Shown: in pieces, positions 7,579 through 17,499 of the stretch
Layout: each line of letters begins with the position of its first letter
How positions within the stretch are numbered: position 1 is the first letter of the stretch
NCBI RefSeq assembly: GCF_013201975.1
Contig: NZ_CP053845.1
Location: 1,302,001-1,366,000, forward strand
Length of the DNA: 64,000 bases
Source of the DNA: Campylobacter sp. CCUG 57310
GTDB lineage: Bacteria; Campylobacterota; Campylobacteria; Campylobacterales; Campylobacteraceae
Reading direction: 5' to 3'
Program-made: the position numbers and the translations under genes
The notes under the pieces: model-generated
Database searches by the model: none
Told to the model about the DNA's origin: nothing
The model's input: the letters and a program-made list of their open reading frames with translations, nothing else

Positions 7579-9273
7579 TCAGGTTCTAAATTCGGCTAAT
7601 TTGTTATTAAGCGTGTCAGTCATTTTGTTTAAGTGTTCGGCGGCACTCGCTATTTCTTCTACGCTTCTTGCATTTTCGGTTGAAATTGAATTGATATTTG
7701 AAATTCCGCTCATTATTTCACTTACGCCTTCGCCCGTCTTGATATAATCCTCAGCTGTCTTATCAGACATTACTATAGCGTCACTCATTACTTCGCTCAT
7801 TATATTTATAGTTTTTTCCACATCGTCTGCAACAATAGTAAGATCTTGTATCTGTTTTGAATTTATACCCATCTGTTCACTTGAATCAGATATAGCTTGA
7901 ACTATCACGCTAATAGTTGCATTTATCTCAGTTAATGAGCTTTGTGTCCTCTCGGCTAGTTTTCTAACCTCATCGGCAACTACGGCAAACCCGCGTCCGT
8001 GCTCACCGGCTCTAGCAGCCTCTATAGCAGCATTAAGAGCAAGTAAATTTGTCTGATCGGCTATATCATTTATTACAACAAGTATGGACTTCACTTGCTC
8101 GGCATCTTTGCTGAGCCGTTCTATATTCATAGCCATTTCGCTCTCGGTTCTTGCAGAAGATTCTATTTGCGAACTAAGTTTTCTGATCGCATCATTCGCT
8201 GATTTTATATACTCGCTTGCTTTTTGAAGATCGTTTTTACTCTCTTTGGCTACTAAAACCGATGCTTGCATCATCTCTTGCATATTAGAGCATTTTTGGG
8301 TAGTATCGGCTACTATCAAAGTTGATTCCTCAACTCTTCTTCCTGTTTGCAAGGACGTGGAACTCAGTTCGTTTGCTACAGACGAATTTTCTGCAGATAG
8401 ACCTTTGGCGTCACCTATAAGAATTCTTACTTTTTCTATAAAGCTATTTATCGCTTCACTTGCCTGAGCTATCTCGTCTTTGCCGTTTATAGCAAGCTTT
8501 CTTGTAAGATCTCCGTCTCCGCTTGAGAGATTTCTGGCTCTATTTATTAGACTATTTAAAGGATTAGTTATAGAAAATTTAGTATAAATCATCGCTAAAA
8601 TTAAAGATATAACCATTATAACAGTTGAAGTTATAAAGAATTTTTTCATATTCTCATAAGAAGTTTTTTCCATATCATCATCTAACTCATTTACTCTAGC
8701 ATAAGTGCCGTCAAGAGCGGTTCTTATGATAAATATCATATCCATGTCACCTACTTTTATTTTACGGCTATTTCCTATACTAGGAACTGCTTCCTTCTGA
8801 TTTTGTGCTTTAAAGGAATATTCAACATATTCATCTTTTGTGCTAGTTTCTATAAATTTTTCTATGAATCTCATCCCGTTAGCATCAGTCACATCGAGTT
8901 TATTGGTATTATTCCAGTGAGGTAAAGTAGGATGAAGTATAAAGTTTCCTTTGTCGTCAATTATAAATATATATCCTTTGTTGTCTTCACCAAATCTTAT
9001 CGATTTTACAAAGTTAATAACATTTCTCTTTATAGTCTCGCTAGACTCTCCTAAATCCTCATATTCTTTAATAATAGCACTAATAAAACCATTTACTATA
9101 TCTATCTCTTCGTCTAAGGCTATCTTTTTTTCATTTACAATAGCTTTTAAAAATTCATGTTTAGAATACTCGATTGCTTTATCGTTCATACTATCATACA
9201 AATAAACTATTCCCGACAACAAAACAATAAATGACAAAACTATCATTATTGTTACTTTACTTGAAATTTTCAC
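7579..9273 (-). CDS. Methyl-accepting chemotaxis protein with Cache sensor
   Basis: This transmembrane chemoreceptor of 564 residues has an N-terminal membrane helix, a periplasmic single Cache (sCache_2-like) domain with [19 protein letters not shown], a second membrane helix near residue 210, a HAMP domain and a cytoplasmic signalling domain. The hairpin tip [19 protein letters not shown] is the CheA/CheW contact. The GTG at 9273 is chosen because AAGGAG stands 6 bases before it; an in-frame ATG 24 bases upstream lacks a ribosome site. There is no C-terminal pentapeptide for CheR tethering. Its ligand is unknown; sCache_2 receptors often bind small carboxylates. cheR and cheB lie just upstream on the same strand. 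Confidence 0.95.
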   Translation of the reverse strand: MKISSKVTIMIVLSFIVLLSGIVYLYDSMNDKAIEYSKHEFLKAIVNEKKIALDEEIDIVNGFISAIIKEYEDLGESSETIKRNVINFVKSIRFGEDNKGYIFIIDDKGNFILHPTLPHWNNTNKLDVTDANGMRFIEKFIETSTKDEYVEYSFKAQNQKEAVPSIGNSRKIKVGDMDMIFIIRTALDGTYARVNELDDDMEKTSYENMKKFFITSTVIMVISLILAMIYTKFSITNPLNSLINRARNLSSGDGDLTRKLAINGKDEIAQASEAINSFIEKVRILIGDAKGLSAENSSVANELSSTSLQTGRRVEESTLIVADTTQKCSNMQEMMQASVLVAKESKNDLQKASEYIKSANDAIRKLSSQIESSARTESEMAMNIERLSKDAEQVKSILVVINDIADQTNLLALNAAIEAARAGEHGRGFAVVADEVRKLAERTQSSLTEINATISVIVQAISDSSEQMGINSKQIQDLTIVADDVEKTINIMSEVMSDAIVMSDKTAEDYIKTGEGVSEIMSGISNINSISTENARSVEEIASAAEHLNKMTDTLNNKLAEFRT

Positions 9274-9339
9274 ACCAAACTCCTTCTTGTAATACAAAAA
9301 TATTTATCTATTATTTAAATAGCTCTTAAATAATTTGTA

Positions 9340-9345
9340 ATTATA
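9340..9345 (-). promoter_or_regulatory. -10 box for the chemoreceptor gene
   Basis: TATAAT on the minus strand lies about 66 bases before the GTG start, so the receptor probably has its own promoter apart from cheBR. No sigma-28 signature was evident. Confidence 0.45.
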
Positions 9346-9412
9346 ACTCTACTAAAATAAAGCAAAACTTATTTTTACTATTGTGTGTATAAATTTTTAA
9401 TAAATAATAATC

Positions 9413-10255
9413 TTAAATTTTAACATAATATGACGAGCTTGTAACAATAACTTTTTTATAAAGCGAAGTATAAGGCACCAAATCCGCATGCCCGGTATAA
9501 AGCCTACCGTCATCATTTAGGATTTTATGAAATCTCTCGATAGTCTTTAGCTTATAATCCTCATCAAAATATATCATCATATTTCTTGAAAATATCACGT
9601 CAAATTTACCGAGCTTAAAGAGCGAATCGTCAAAGATATTTACCACGCTAAATTCGCTTCTTGGCAAAAGCTCTTTTTTAATCTTAAATCTATCATCAAC
9701 CTTATCAAAATATATATTTTTTTGATTATCGTTTAGTCTATGAAGCGAGCGTTCGGAGTAAGTAGCTTCGCGGCATTTGTCAATCGCTTCTGAGTTTATA
9801 TCTATGCCGACTATCGAAATTTCAGACAAATTTAGCAAATTCGAATTAGCTAAAATTCCAAGCGAATAGACCTCCTCTCCCGTTGAACAAGGTGCACAAA
9901 GTATGCGCGTAAATCCACGCTCTTTGGCATAATAAATCGCGGCTTGAAGCTGAGCTAACTCTCTATAAAAATAAGTTTCGTTGATAGTGATTAGATTTAG
10001 CACCTCTTGCCTTAAAACACGATCAACTATAATCCTTGTGCTTAAAAGCTCAAAAGTCTCGATCGAGTGAGCTTGAGCGAAATTTGCCACGCGTTGTTTT
10101 ATAGTCTCTTTTTTACTCTCCAGATCAACACCGCAGATGCTTTTAATGTTTTGGATAAACTTATCAAGCCCTTTCATATCGCTAGGCAGAGGGGTTGCTT
10201 TAGACTCTTGCAAGTTATCCGAAGGCGAAACTTTCTTAAATTTATCAAAAAACAC
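9413..10255 (-). CDS. cheR: Chemotaxis protein methyltransferase CheR
   Basis: CheR methylates glutamates of chemoreceptors using S-adenosylmethionine. The 280-residue protein carries the N-terminal CheR helical domain (with INETYFYRE, the conserved motif at the end of that domain) and the SAM-binding domain with CAPCSTGEEVYSLG and FDVIFSRNMMIYFD. It starts with GTG and overlaps the 3' end of cheB by 11 bases, so adaptation enzymes are translated together. About 60 N-terminal residues precede the recognised domain and look unstructured. Confidence 0.96.
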   Translation of the reverse strand: MFFDKFKKVSPSDNLQESKATPLPSDMKGLDKFIQNIKSICGVDLESKKETIKQRVANFAQAHSIETFELLSTRIIVDRVLRQEVLNLITINETYFYRELAQLQAAIYYAKERGFTRILCAPCSTGEEVYSLGILANSNLLNLSEISIVGIDINSEAIDKCREATYSERSLHRLNDNQKNIYFDKVDDRFKIKKELLPRSEFSVVNIFDDSLFKLGKFDVIFSRNMMIYFDEDYKLKTIERFHKILNDDGRLYTGHADLVPYTSLYKKVIVTSSSYYVKI

Positions 10256-10811
10256 TCACAAACCTCTCTAGCTCCGCTCTTATCTCGCTGATAGAAAGCG
10301 ATCTTAAATTTGAATTTATCTCTTTGGCCCGTTTTGGCATACCATATACTATCGCGCTTGCTTCGCTTTCGGCTATGCAAGTTGCGCCGGCTTTATATAG
10401 CTCATTTAGTCCTTTTGCACCGTCATCTCCGATACCCGTTAAGAGTATAGCCATCACATCGCAAAATTTACAAGCCTGCACGGCGGATTCAAAGAGCAAA
10501 TTTACATTCGGATTATAAGTAGTCTCCTTGCCTTTTGCACAAACGGCTGCACTAAGCGGCTGGGTAGGCAAAATTTCAGAGTTCTTTTCGCATATATAAA
10601 TTTTATTTTTTAGCTGCGTTTTGCCTTCAAGCTTTAACACATCGGCATTGCACTCTTTATCAAACTGAGTTATAAAACTCGGTATAAACATAAGGCTCAT
10701 GTGCTGAGCTATGACTACACTTGCGCTGCCGATATCTAAATTTTGAAAAAGCTTTTTAAGGTGTCCGGGACCTCCCGTAGACGCTCCTATCAATACTAAC
10801 TTCTGTTTCAC
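10245..10811 (-). CDS. cheB: Chemotaxis methylesterase CheB, catalytic domain only
   Basis: CheB removes methyl groups from chemoreceptors. The 188-residue protein is only the catalytic domain, with the catalytic serine in GASTGGPGH, the histidine in IAQHM and the aspartate in LLTGIGDDGAKG. The N-terminal receiver domain that gates E. coli CheB is absent, as in other Campylobacter, so activity cannot be controlled by CheA phosphorylation in the usual way. The probable start is a GTG with a weak ribosome site. It overlaps cheR. Confidence 0.95.
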   Translation of the reverse strand: MKQKLVLIGASTGGPGHLKKLFQNLDIGSASVVIAQHMSLMFIPSFITQFDKECNADVLKLEGKTQLKNKIYICEKNSEILPTQPLSAAVCAKGKETTYNPNVNLLFESAVQACKFCDVMAILLTGIGDDGAKGLNELYKAGATCIAESEASAIVYGMPKRAKEINSNLRSLSISEIRAELERFVSVF

Positions 10812-10877
10812 TTTCCGCCAACTTAATTTTTAATTTTGCGCATTATATCTTAAAAACGCAATATATTTAAATTTAAT

Positions 10878-11144
10878 TTATTTTTTATTCGTCATCTTAT
10901 ATAAAAAGCTAAAAATTTCAGCCACCGCCTTATACAAATTCGGCGGAATCTCCTCATTTATATCAACTTTGCTTAAAAGCTCGACAAGATCGGCGTCCTC
11001 TTTAATAGGTATATCATGCTCTTTGGCTAAATTTATAATGTTTTTAGCCACTTCCCCGGAGCCGCTTGCAAGCACTTTTGGAGCGTTATCTTTGGCTTTA
11101 TTATAACCAAGAGCGACAGCTTTTTTTGTTTTTATCTTAGCCAA
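10878..11144 (-). CDS. flhX: FlhB C-terminal-domain homologue (FlhX type)
   Basis: The 88-residue protein matches the cytoplasmic C-terminal fragment of FlhB/YscU (KKAVALGYNKAKDNAPKVLASGSGEVA). It begins just after where the NPTH self-cleavage site would be, so it equals the fragment that FlhB releases by autoproteolysis. In Helicobacter pylori the homologue (HP1575) can act as a spare part for that FlhB domain. TTG start with AGGAG. It follows an FliK-like gene by 8 bases. The likely role is at the flagellar export gate. Confidence 0.88.
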   Translation of the reverse strand: MAKIKTKKAVALGYNKAKDNAPKVLASGSGEVAKNIINLAKEHDIPIKEDADLVELLSKVDINEEIPPNLYKAVAEIFSFLYKMTNKK

Positions 11145-11152
11145 ACAAGCTC

Positions 11153-12814
11153 CTAAATTTTCTTATCAAAGCCCATATCAAGCCCGTCAAATCCCGTATA
11201 AGCGGAATTTGCCAAAAGCTTTGGCAACGTTTTTAGACTAAAATTTGATACTATCAGACCCTGATCGCTTATAGACTTTTTAAGCTCTTTCGTGCCGCTT
11301 AAAATCAACTCTTTAAACTCATCTTTTTGCGTAGCTATTGATATATCAAGATATTTGTTTTCGCTTAATCCTACCATGATATTTATGGCGCCGAATTTTT
11401 GAAAATTTAGATCGATTTGCGCGTAATGTTTTTGCTTTTTGCCGCGTTTAAAGGATATATTTCCTCCATCAACTCCGTCCCAGACATAAGGAAGATAGGT
11501 TTGAAGTCCGCCGGCTACGCTTGAGACGAGTTGATTTATCTCGATTTGCGCAAGCAGTTTTGAGCTTAGTTGATTGATTTGAGAGTTTGGTTCGCTTTTG
11601 TTTTGGATATTTAAAAGCGTGCTTTTTACATCGTTTTGAAGCGTTTTTATAGCATCTTCTGTAATCTTTGGCTTTATTAGTTCGATATCTTTTTGGGCTA
11701 AATTTTGTTGCTTAAAGAGGTTTGAAATTTCATCAAGTCCGCTCTTAGCGTCAAATCCCGCCTTATCGGCCAGCATTAGAGCTTGATTTAGCCTTTTAGC
11801 AACGGTTTTTAGCATATCTTGAAGGCTTAAATTTTCGCTTGCGTTTGAACGATTTAAAATTTGCTCTCCGAAGGAATTTATCAAATTTGACTGCTTTAGG
11901 GTGCCTTCGACGGACTTTTCAAGCTCGTTTACGGCGCTTAAAAGCTCTTTTAAATTTGAGCTATAAATTTTGCTTTGGGCTAACTTTTCACCCGCCATAT
12001 TTGGGAGTTTTTCTTTTAAATTTATTAAAATTTCAGAGATTTTTAAAAGCTTAGTTTTTACACCCTCTTCGCTTAAAGCAAGTCCTTTTTGATTCATTAA
12101 ATTCGCCTGCTTATCTAAAAATTTAGCCATATTTTCAAGCTTAGAGCTTTGCGTCAGCAGATGCTTTATATTTGAAGAATTAAGAATTTCTTTATTTTGC
12201 GCTTTAGCACTGTTTAAAATTTCAGAAAGTTTATTAAAGCTTGCGTTTGTGCTTAAAGTATCGTCCTTTGCAAGAGTTAAAATTTCATTTAAAAGCTTTG
12301 GATTAGAAAGATTTTTTATATCTCCTAATAGCTTATTTATAGAGCTTGGAAGCGTGTTTTTATTTACAAGGAGATCTTTTAAATTTGCTTCAAGCATGAC
12401 GCCTGAGCTTTTTATCTGCTCGTTAAACAAAGAGCCCTTAAGCTCGCTAATAGGCTTTAAAAACGCTTTTAGCTTCTGCGCAAGCCCTTTTAGTTCCGGA
12501 TTTTGCTCGGCTAGAGCTATAAGATTTTTAAGATCTTTAGCCAAATTCGGTGACACTTGCAGGCTCTTGGCCTGATTTGTGATCTCTGCCAGTTTTGCTT
12601 CGCTAGGATTTGATTTTAGCTCGTTCAACAAGCGATTTACAAGTCTATCAAGATCTTGCAAGCCCTTTTCAACAATTACTTCGCTTTGAGTTTGATTTGA
12701 AGGGCTTGGCTGATTTTTAAAAAGCGAGCCGACACCCTTTGTGTCACTATTTTTATTAAGGGGTCTGTTTTCTACCCCTGCGCCTTTTGTGATTAAATTT
12801 TTAGTTACTTCCAT
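11153..12814 (-). CDS. FliK-like protein (flagellar hook-length control family)
   Basis: This 553-residue protein is mostly Asn/Leu/Lys/Ser-rich helical sequence (residues 1-420) with no Cys. The C-terminal 110 residues (from near VAGGLQTYLPYVW through SISDQGLIVSNFSLKTLP) resemble the FliK C-terminal domain, which contacts the FlhB cytoplasmic domain to switch export specificity. Being encoded directly before an FlhB-C-terminal homologue strengthens this. It may be the true hook-length regulator or a divergent paralogue; sequence alone does not decide. ATG start. Confidence 0.65.
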   Translation of the reverse strand: MEVTKNLITKGAGVENRPLNKNSDTKGVGSLFKNQPSPSNQTQSEVIVEKGLQDLDRLVNRLLNELKSNPSEAKLAEITNQAKSLQVSPNLAKDLKNLIALAEQNPELKGLAQKLKAFLKPISELKGSLFNEQIKSSGVMLEANLKDLLVNKNTLPSSINKLLGDIKNLSNPKLLNEILTLAKDDTLSTNASFNKLSEILNSAKAQNKEILNSSNIKHLLTQSSKLENMAKFLDKQANLMNQKGLALSEEGVKTKLLKISEILINLKEKLPNMAGEKLAQSKIYSSNLKELLSAVNELEKSVEGTLKQSNLINSFGEQILNRSNASENLSLQDMLKTVAKRLNQALMLADKAGFDAKSGLDEISNLFKQQNLAQKDIELIKPKITEDAIKTLQNDVKSTLLNIQNKSEPNSQINQLSSKLLAQIEINQLVSSVAGGLQTYLPYVWDGVDGGNISFKRGKKQKHYAQIDLNFQKFGAINIMVGLSENKYLDISIATQKDEFKELILSGTKELKKSISDQGLIVSNFSLKTLPKLLANSAYTGFDGLDMGFDKKI

Positions 12815-12844
12815 ACCGATAAATCGCCGAAATTCGATTTTATT

Positions 12845-14047
12845 TTAGCTGTTTGCCATAGTGCCTGGACTATGCTCAAAGCTTTTGCGATATTTTTCAG
12901 GAACCGTTTTTTGAGTAAGGGCAAATAGTATCAAAAGCGTTAAAAGCACGACATAAACCCACATAAACCCGCTAGCTCCGTAAAAACTCATAACCACACC
13001 CATAATAACAGGCGAAAACAGCGAGCCGATAGAGTAGCTAAAAAGTATCGCGCGCCCTACTTCGATCGATTTTGATTTATGCACGAGCATATCGTTTGCT
13101 CTGGCAAGCGCAAGAGCATATAGACAAAACACGCCCGAGCCCAAGAAAAACGACAATGCGTATTGTAAATTTATACTTAAATCAAATTTCACAAAAATAA
13201 TCGCAGCCGCAAGAGAGACAAGGCAGCATCCGATGATAACGGGTCTTCTACCGAATTTATCTGAAATTCCCCCTATGATACCGTGCGCGATAAATCCTCC
13301 CGCCATCGCAATCGTCATAAAAAACGACACCTCTTTAGGACTAAATCCTTGAAGCAAGATATAAACGCTAGCCATGGAAAAAAACCCATTTACAAGCACT
13401 CCCGCTACTATGCTCGTGATCAAGGCAAGCGGCACGAGAGCGAAAATTTTAGGTATGCTTATGTTTTTACGCTCAGGTATCGGAGGCTCTTTTATGCGAA
13501 CTAAATTTAAAGGTATGCTTGATATCAGGATAAAAGCCGCACTTATCAAAAAAATCTCCGAAGAGCTAAGATCAAGACTGAGCACCAAAATACCAAGCCC
13601 GAAACAGACGTAAAATACGATCTCGTAAAAGGCTATCACGCGCGAGCGAACTTCGTTTCTCGCTCTTTCGTTAAGCCAGCTTTCAACTATCATCAAGATA
13701 GAGTAATAGCAAAATCCAAGACAGCCCCGCAGTAGCGACCAAAAGTATAAATTTGAGCTTAGCTCATGAAACATCGCGGCAATGCCAAAAAGCGATGAAA
13801 ATATCGCAAAACTTCTGATATGACCTACTTTTGAAACAATCTTGTGCGACATTATGGTACTAAGCATGGCTCCTATGAAAAACGCGGCTATTACAAGACC
13901 TGTCGCAAGCTCGCCTGCGCCCATTCTTTTAAGCTCTATACCCGCCGAACTTATCACAAGACCGTTTCCGATAAACAAAAACGAAATGCCGACAAACAGC
14001 GGCCCCATCGTCTTTATCGTCCTTTTACTACTAATCGCCACGAACAA
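12845..14047 (-). CDS. MFS transporter (YcaD-like)
   Basis: A 400-residue twelve-helix carrier. MFS motif A appears in the middle loop as GGISDKFGRRPVIIG. The overall layout resembles the YcaD group of MFS carriers; the substrate is unknown. The start is uncertain: TTG at 14047 and GTG at 14041 overlap the preceding gene and follow GGAG, while an ATG at 14008 also has an upstream AAAGGA. It sits in a cluster of membrane proteins ahead of hemL on the same strand. Confidence 0.85.
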   Translation of the reverse strand: MFVAISSKRTIKTMGPLFVGISFLFIGNGLVISSAGIELKRMGAGELATGLVIAAFFIGAMLSTIMSHKIVSKVGHIRSFAIFSSLFGIAAMFHELSSNLYFWSLLRGCLGFCYYSILMIVESWLNERARNEVRSRVIAFYEIVFYVCFGLGILVLSLDLSSSEIFLISAAFILISSIPLNLVRIKEPPIPERKNISIPKIFALVPLALITSIVAGVLVNGFFSMASVYILLQGFSPKEVSFFMTIAMAGGFIAHGIIGGISDKFGRRPVIIGCCLVSLAAAIIFVKFDLSINLQYALSFFLGSGVFCLYALALARANDMLVHKSKSIEVGRAILFSYSIGSLFSPVIMGVVMSFYGASGFMWVYVVLLTLLILFALTQKTVPEKYRKSFEHSPGTMANS

Positions 14048-14639
14048 TCACTCCATACACCAAAGCTCCCACGGGCATAACCGCAAGAGCAAGCAAAAAT
14101 GCCGTCATATCAAAAACTTCGTTTCTGTTTAACGCCAAAAATCCGACCACCAAAAACGCATAAGCCATGAGTCTAAACGGCACAAATGCGGTTTGCAAAT
14201 TCTCAAATTTTATATTTTTTTTAGCAAGTCGCTTTTCTCTTTTTAAAAGCTCTTTTGCGCTTAAATTTTCTAAATTTTCCTCTTTTTTATCAGTCTGAGG
14301 ATGCTTGTGAGAAGCCAAATTTGAGCCTTCATCAACCTCGCTGTTTTGATTTGCCCTAAATTCTTTCGCCTTAGCTTCAAATTTAGCTTTTAAGTCATCT
14401 TGCGAACTCTCGCCCCAAATTTCATCTTCATCATCGTCTTGCAAGGTAAGCCTAGCCTCTTCCACCTTTGAAAGGACGAGATTTTTATAGCTTCTAAAAC
14501 TTGCCAGCAGTATTAAAATCGAGCCAAAAAATGCAACTTGCGAACTAAAAAACCAGCTTTTACCCATAAAAAACGAGCTTATCAAAAGCAAAATTTCAAA
14601 TCCGCCATAAACGATAAAAAGCCTTTTATCAATGAGCAC
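14031..14639 (-). CDS. Conserved membrane protein, unknown function
   Basis: This 202-residue protein has two N-terminal hydrophobic segments (about residues 5-45), an acidic/Lys-rich cytoplasmic-looking middle (about 58-135, with DDDEDEIWGE), and two C-terminal hydrophobic segments (about 155-198). The GTG start overlaps the stop region of atpZ and its own 3' end overlaps the MFS gene, so the genes are translationally linked. No family was recognised; a gene of this kind holds the same place in C. jejuni as I recall. Confidence 0.75.
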   Translation of the reverse strand: MLIDKRLFIVYGGFEILLLISSFFMGKSWFFSSQVAFFGSILILLASFRSYKNLVLSKVEEARLTLQDDDEDEIWGESSQDDLKAKFEAKAKEFRANQNSEVDEGSNLASHKHPQTDKKEENLENLSAKELLKREKRLAKKNIKFENLQTAFVPFRLMAYAFLVVGFLALNRNEVFDMTAFLLALAVMPVGALVYGVIVRGD

Positions 14640-14923
14640 TACTCATCTTCCTCGTCGTCTTTATCGCTCTTTGCGGGCTTAAATTTACTCTCATCTTTTA
14701 ACTCTTCAAAGCTCTTCATCTGCTTATCATAGGCTTTTTTTACATTTAAAACAGCAGCTGCGATACCAAGAGCAAATCCCGCAAAAAGCGCCCAAGTCCA
14801 GCCTGTTTCTTTCATTACCCAAAATCCAAGTCCTGCTCCTATTGCAAGCGCTACAACTATGGAAATTCCAAGGCTTAACTGCTCGGCCCCCTTTACAATC
14901 TCGCCTATTTTTAGTTTAGCCAT
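14639..14923 (-). CDS. AtpZ/AtpI-family small membrane protein
   Basis: A 94-residue protein with two hydrophobic segments (about residues 18-37 and 43-62) separated by a short WVMKETGW turn, then a Lys/Asp/Glu-rich tail. This fits the AtpZ/AtpI family, whose members assist F-type ATP synthase assembly or Mg transport. It is not beside atp genes here but between hemL and another membrane protein gene; its 5' end overlaps hemL by 8 bases. Confidence 0.75.
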   Translation of the reverse strand: MAKLKIGEIVKGAEQLSLGISIVVALAIGAGLGFWVMKETGWTWALFAGFALGIAAAVLNVKKAYDKQMKSFEELKDESKFKPAKSDKDDEEDE

Positions 14924-16199
14924 TTTTTATCTCTTTAAAGGCCTCATTAGCCATATCTACGGCAAATTTGATCTCATCTTCGCTCATCACCGAGCAGATA
15001 AATCCCGTCTCAAACTGACTAGGAGCAAGATAAACGCCGCGATTTAGCATAGCTCTGTGAAATTTGGCATACATTTTCGTATCGCTCTTTAGCGCGTCGT
15101 CGTAGTTTTTAACCTCGTCTTTTGCAAAGAAAAAGCCAAACATAGAGCCGCTAGTACAAATTTGCAGATCTATGCCGTTTTTATCGGCAGCCTCTTTAAA
15201 GCCCTCAACAAGCATCTTGGCAAGTAAGCCGAGCCTATCATAGAGCTTTTCGTCTTTGTAAATTTTGCTAATCGAAGCGATACCTGCAGCCATAGCAACA
15301 GGATTTCCGCTTAGCGTGCCCGCTTGATAAACGGCGCCCTCAGGGCTTAAGCAGTCCATTATCTCGGCCTTCCCGCCAAATGCAGCCGCACTCATTCCTC
15401 CGCCTATAACTTTACCGAAAGTTACCATATCGGCTTTTATTTTATTAAATTCAAACGATCCGTGCTTGCTTGCTCTAAAGCCGCTCATCACCTCATCAAA
15501 GATAAGCACCGCCTTATACTCATCACAAAGTGCCCTAAGCCCTTTTAAAAACTCATTGCAAGCAGGCACAAGACCCATATTTCCGGCTATCGGCTCGATT
15601 ATCACCGCTCCTATTTGCGCACCGCTTTTAAATATCGCTTCAACGCTTGCAAGGTCGTTATATTTTGCCAAGTAAGTATTTTTTACCACATCCTCAGGAA
15701 CTCCCGAGCTTGAAGCGTTTCCATAAGTGGTAGCGCCGCTTCCCGCCTTAACCAAAAGCGCATCGCTATGACCGTGATAGCAACCTTCAAATTTGATGAG
15801 ACCATCTTTTTTACTGTATCCTCTTGCAACTCTTATTGCGCTCATCGTAGCTTCCGTGCCTGAGCTTACGAAACGAATTTTTTCTACATTTTCAAACTCA
15901 TCGCAAATAAGCTTAGCAAGTTTCGTTTCAAGCTCACAAGGCGCGCCAAAGCTAAGCCCTCTTTTAGCCGTTTCTATAACCGCATTTTCTATATCCTTAT
16001 CACAGTGTCCAAATATAAGCGGTCCCCAGCTTTGAATAAAGTCAAGATAGCGATTTCCCTCTACATCCACAAGATAAGCGCCCTTGCCGTAACTTACCAT
16101 AAATGGCTCGCCGCCAACGCTGCCGAATGCTCGAACGGGCGAATTTACGCCACCTGGAATATAGCTCTTTGCCTCTTTGAAAGCCTCTTTATTTGTCAT
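14916..16199 (-). CDS. hemL: Glutamate-1-semialdehyde 2,1-aminomutase
   Basis: HemL is a PLP enzyme turning glutamate-1-semialdehyde into 5-aminolevulinate, the C5-route precursor of haem; the demand for haem is high here given the multihaem cytochromes nearby. Motifs include [14 protein letters not shown] near the N-terminus, IEPIAGNMG, the PLP-lysine region [17 protein letters not shown] and the C-terminal [11 protein letters not shown]. The start at 16199 (MTNKEAF) is preferred because AAGGA stands 8 bases before it; longer in-frame starts lack a ribosome site. It overlaps the cytochrome gene upstream by 11 bases. Confidence 0.97.
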   Translation of the reverse strand: MTNKEAFKEAKSYIPGGVNSPVRAFGSVGGEPFMVSYGKGAYLVDVEGNRYLDFIQSWGPLIFGHCDKDIENAVIETAKRGLSFGAPCELETKLAKLICDEFENVEKIRFVSSGTEATMSAIRVARGYSKKDGLIKFEGCYHGHSDALLVKAGSGATTYGNASSSGVPEDVVKNTYLAKYNDLASVEAIFKSGAQIGAVIIEPIAGNMGLVPACNEFLKGLRALCDEYKAVLIFDEVMSGFRASKHGSFEFNKIKADMVTFGKVIGGGMSAAAFGGKAEIMDCLSPEGAVYQAGTLSGNPVAMAAGIASISKIYKDEKLYDRLGLLAKMLVEGFKEAADKNGIDLQICTSGSMFGFFFAKDEVKNYDDALKSDTKMYAKFHRAMLNRGVYLAPSQFETGFICSVMSEDEIKFAVDMANEAFKEIKNG

Positions 16200-16560
16200 C
16201 TTTTTTGTCCTTATCATCATTGAAATTTTTTACGTATTCGTATAATAAAAGCGTCTCTTCATCTGTTAAAAAATAGCTTGGCATAACGTCTTTTGGGCGC
16301 TTTAAAGCTTCGCTAAATTTCCAAAAATCAAGGTTGTTGATACGAGGAGCTTTTAGTTCTGCATCAACCATTTCATTTTTCTTTTTGTCAAAGTGCTTAA
16401 ATTTAGCTATGAGCGCACCTTCGCCTTTTTTGCCGTGGCACTTATCGCATCCTATGCCGCGCGGGTTTGAGTAAAGCATCTTGGCGTATTCGTTTTTGGT
16501 TATAAAATCGCTTGCAAAAACGCAGTTAAAAAGCAAGATCGGCAGAATAAATTTTCTCAT
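16189..16560 (-). CDS. Periplasmic monohaem c-type cytochrome
   Basis: This 123-residue exported protein has a signal peptide (about residues 1-17) and one haem c motif, CDKCH (near residue 38). A Met within [11 protein letters not shown] is the likely sixth ligand. It resembles small class I cytochromes. The partner is unknown; periplasmic electron shuttling is inferred. Translation is coupled to hemL downstream, a sensible haem-related pairing. Confidence 0.85.
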   Translation of the reverse strand: MRKFILPILLFNCVFASDFITKNEYAKMLYSNPRGIGCDKCHGKKGEGALIAKFKHFDKKKNEMVDAELKAPRINNLDFWKFSEALKRPKDVMPSYFLTDEETLLLYEYVKNFNDDKDKKDDK

Positions 16561-16603
16561 ACGCCCTTTTCGTTTTTTGTAAAATTTAATATAAAATTAG
16601 CTA

Positions 16604-16612
16604 TGATACAAT
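16604..16612 (+). promoter_or_regulatory. Extended -10 (TGATACAAT) for folD operon
   Basis: TG-A-TACAAT lies 32 bases before the folD ATG and is a plausible promoter for the folD-lepB run. Confidence 0.4.
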
Positions 16613-16644
16613 CTTTGTGATTAAAACAGCATAAAGGATTGGTT

Positions 16645-17496
16645 ATGATTTTGCTAGATGGAAAAGCCGTAAGCGCAAAGATGAAAGAAAGAGTTAAAAA
16701 CGAAGCCGTGAAGCTCAAAAATTTAGGCGTTGAGCCTGCTCTTGCGGTGATACTAGTCGGAGAGGACAAGGCAAGCCAAACATACGTCGCTTCAAAAGAA
16801 AAAGCCTGCCACGCTTGCGAGATTAAATCCATCATGCACAGGCTACCCGAACAAACAACTCAAAACGAGCTTTTAGCACTAATAGATCTTTTAAATTTAG
16901 ACGATAGTGTGGACGGGATTTTAGTCCAGCTTCCGCTTCCAAAGCATATCAACACGGATAAAATTTTAGAAAGCATAAGTCCAAACAAAGACGTAGACGG
17001 CTTTCACGCGATAAACGTCGGCAAACTTTCAAGCGGACTTGACGGATTTGTGCCTTGTACGCCGCTTGGCATAATGGAAATTTTAAAAGAGTACGACATA
17101 GACGTAAGCGGCAAAAACGCCTGCGTAATCGGAAGAAGCAATATAGTAGGCAAACCTATGGCAAATTTGCTCCTAAACGCAAGCGCAACGGTTACCGTAA
17201 CTCATAGCAAAACCAAAAATTTAAAAGAAATTTGCAAAAGCGCAGACATCCTCGTAGCTGCGATAGGAAAGCCGTTTTTTGTAACCGAAGATATGGTAAA
17301 AGATGGCGCTATCGTGATAGATGTGGGCATAAACCGACTTGATGACGGAAGACTTGTAGGTGATGTGGATTTTGATAAAGTAGCTTCAAAATGCTCTTAC
17401 ATCACGCCGGTTCCCGGCGGAGTGGGTCCGATGACGATTGCCATGTTGCTTTCAAACACCATAAAATCAGCCAAAAACAGAGTAAAAAAGGCATAA
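16645..17496 (+). CDS. folD: Methylenetetrahydrofolate dehydrogenase/cyclohydrolase
   Basis: FolD interconverts 5,10-methylene-, methenyl- and 10-formyl-tetrahydrofolate with NADP. The 283-residue protein has the active-site lysine region ([12 protein letters not shown]), the substrate loop [18 protein letters not shown] and the Rossmann loop [11 protein letters not shown], and ends with the conserved [11 protein letters not shown]. The ATG at 16645 is chosen over a TTG 6 bases upstream because AAAGGA stands 6 bases before it. lepB follows 3 bases after the stop. Confidence 0.98.
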   Translation: MILLDGKAVSAKMKERVKNEAVKLKNLGVEPALAVILVGEDKASQTYVASKEKACHACEIKSIMHRLPEQTTQNELLALIDLLNLDDSVDGILVQLPLPKHINTDKILESISPNKDVDGFHAINVGKLSSGLDGFVPCTPLGIMEILKEYDIDVSGKNACVIGRSNIVGKPMANLLLNASATVTVTHSKTKNLKEICKSADILVAAIGKPFFVTEDMVKDGAIVIDVGINRLDDGRLVGDVDFDKVASKCSYITPVPGGVGPMTIAMLLSNTIKSAKNRVKKA

Positions 17497-17499
17497 ATT

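Noticed and set aside
10245-10811. CheB as a truncated pseudogene
   Set aside because: The catalytic domain is complete and receiver-less CheB is normal in Campylobacter.
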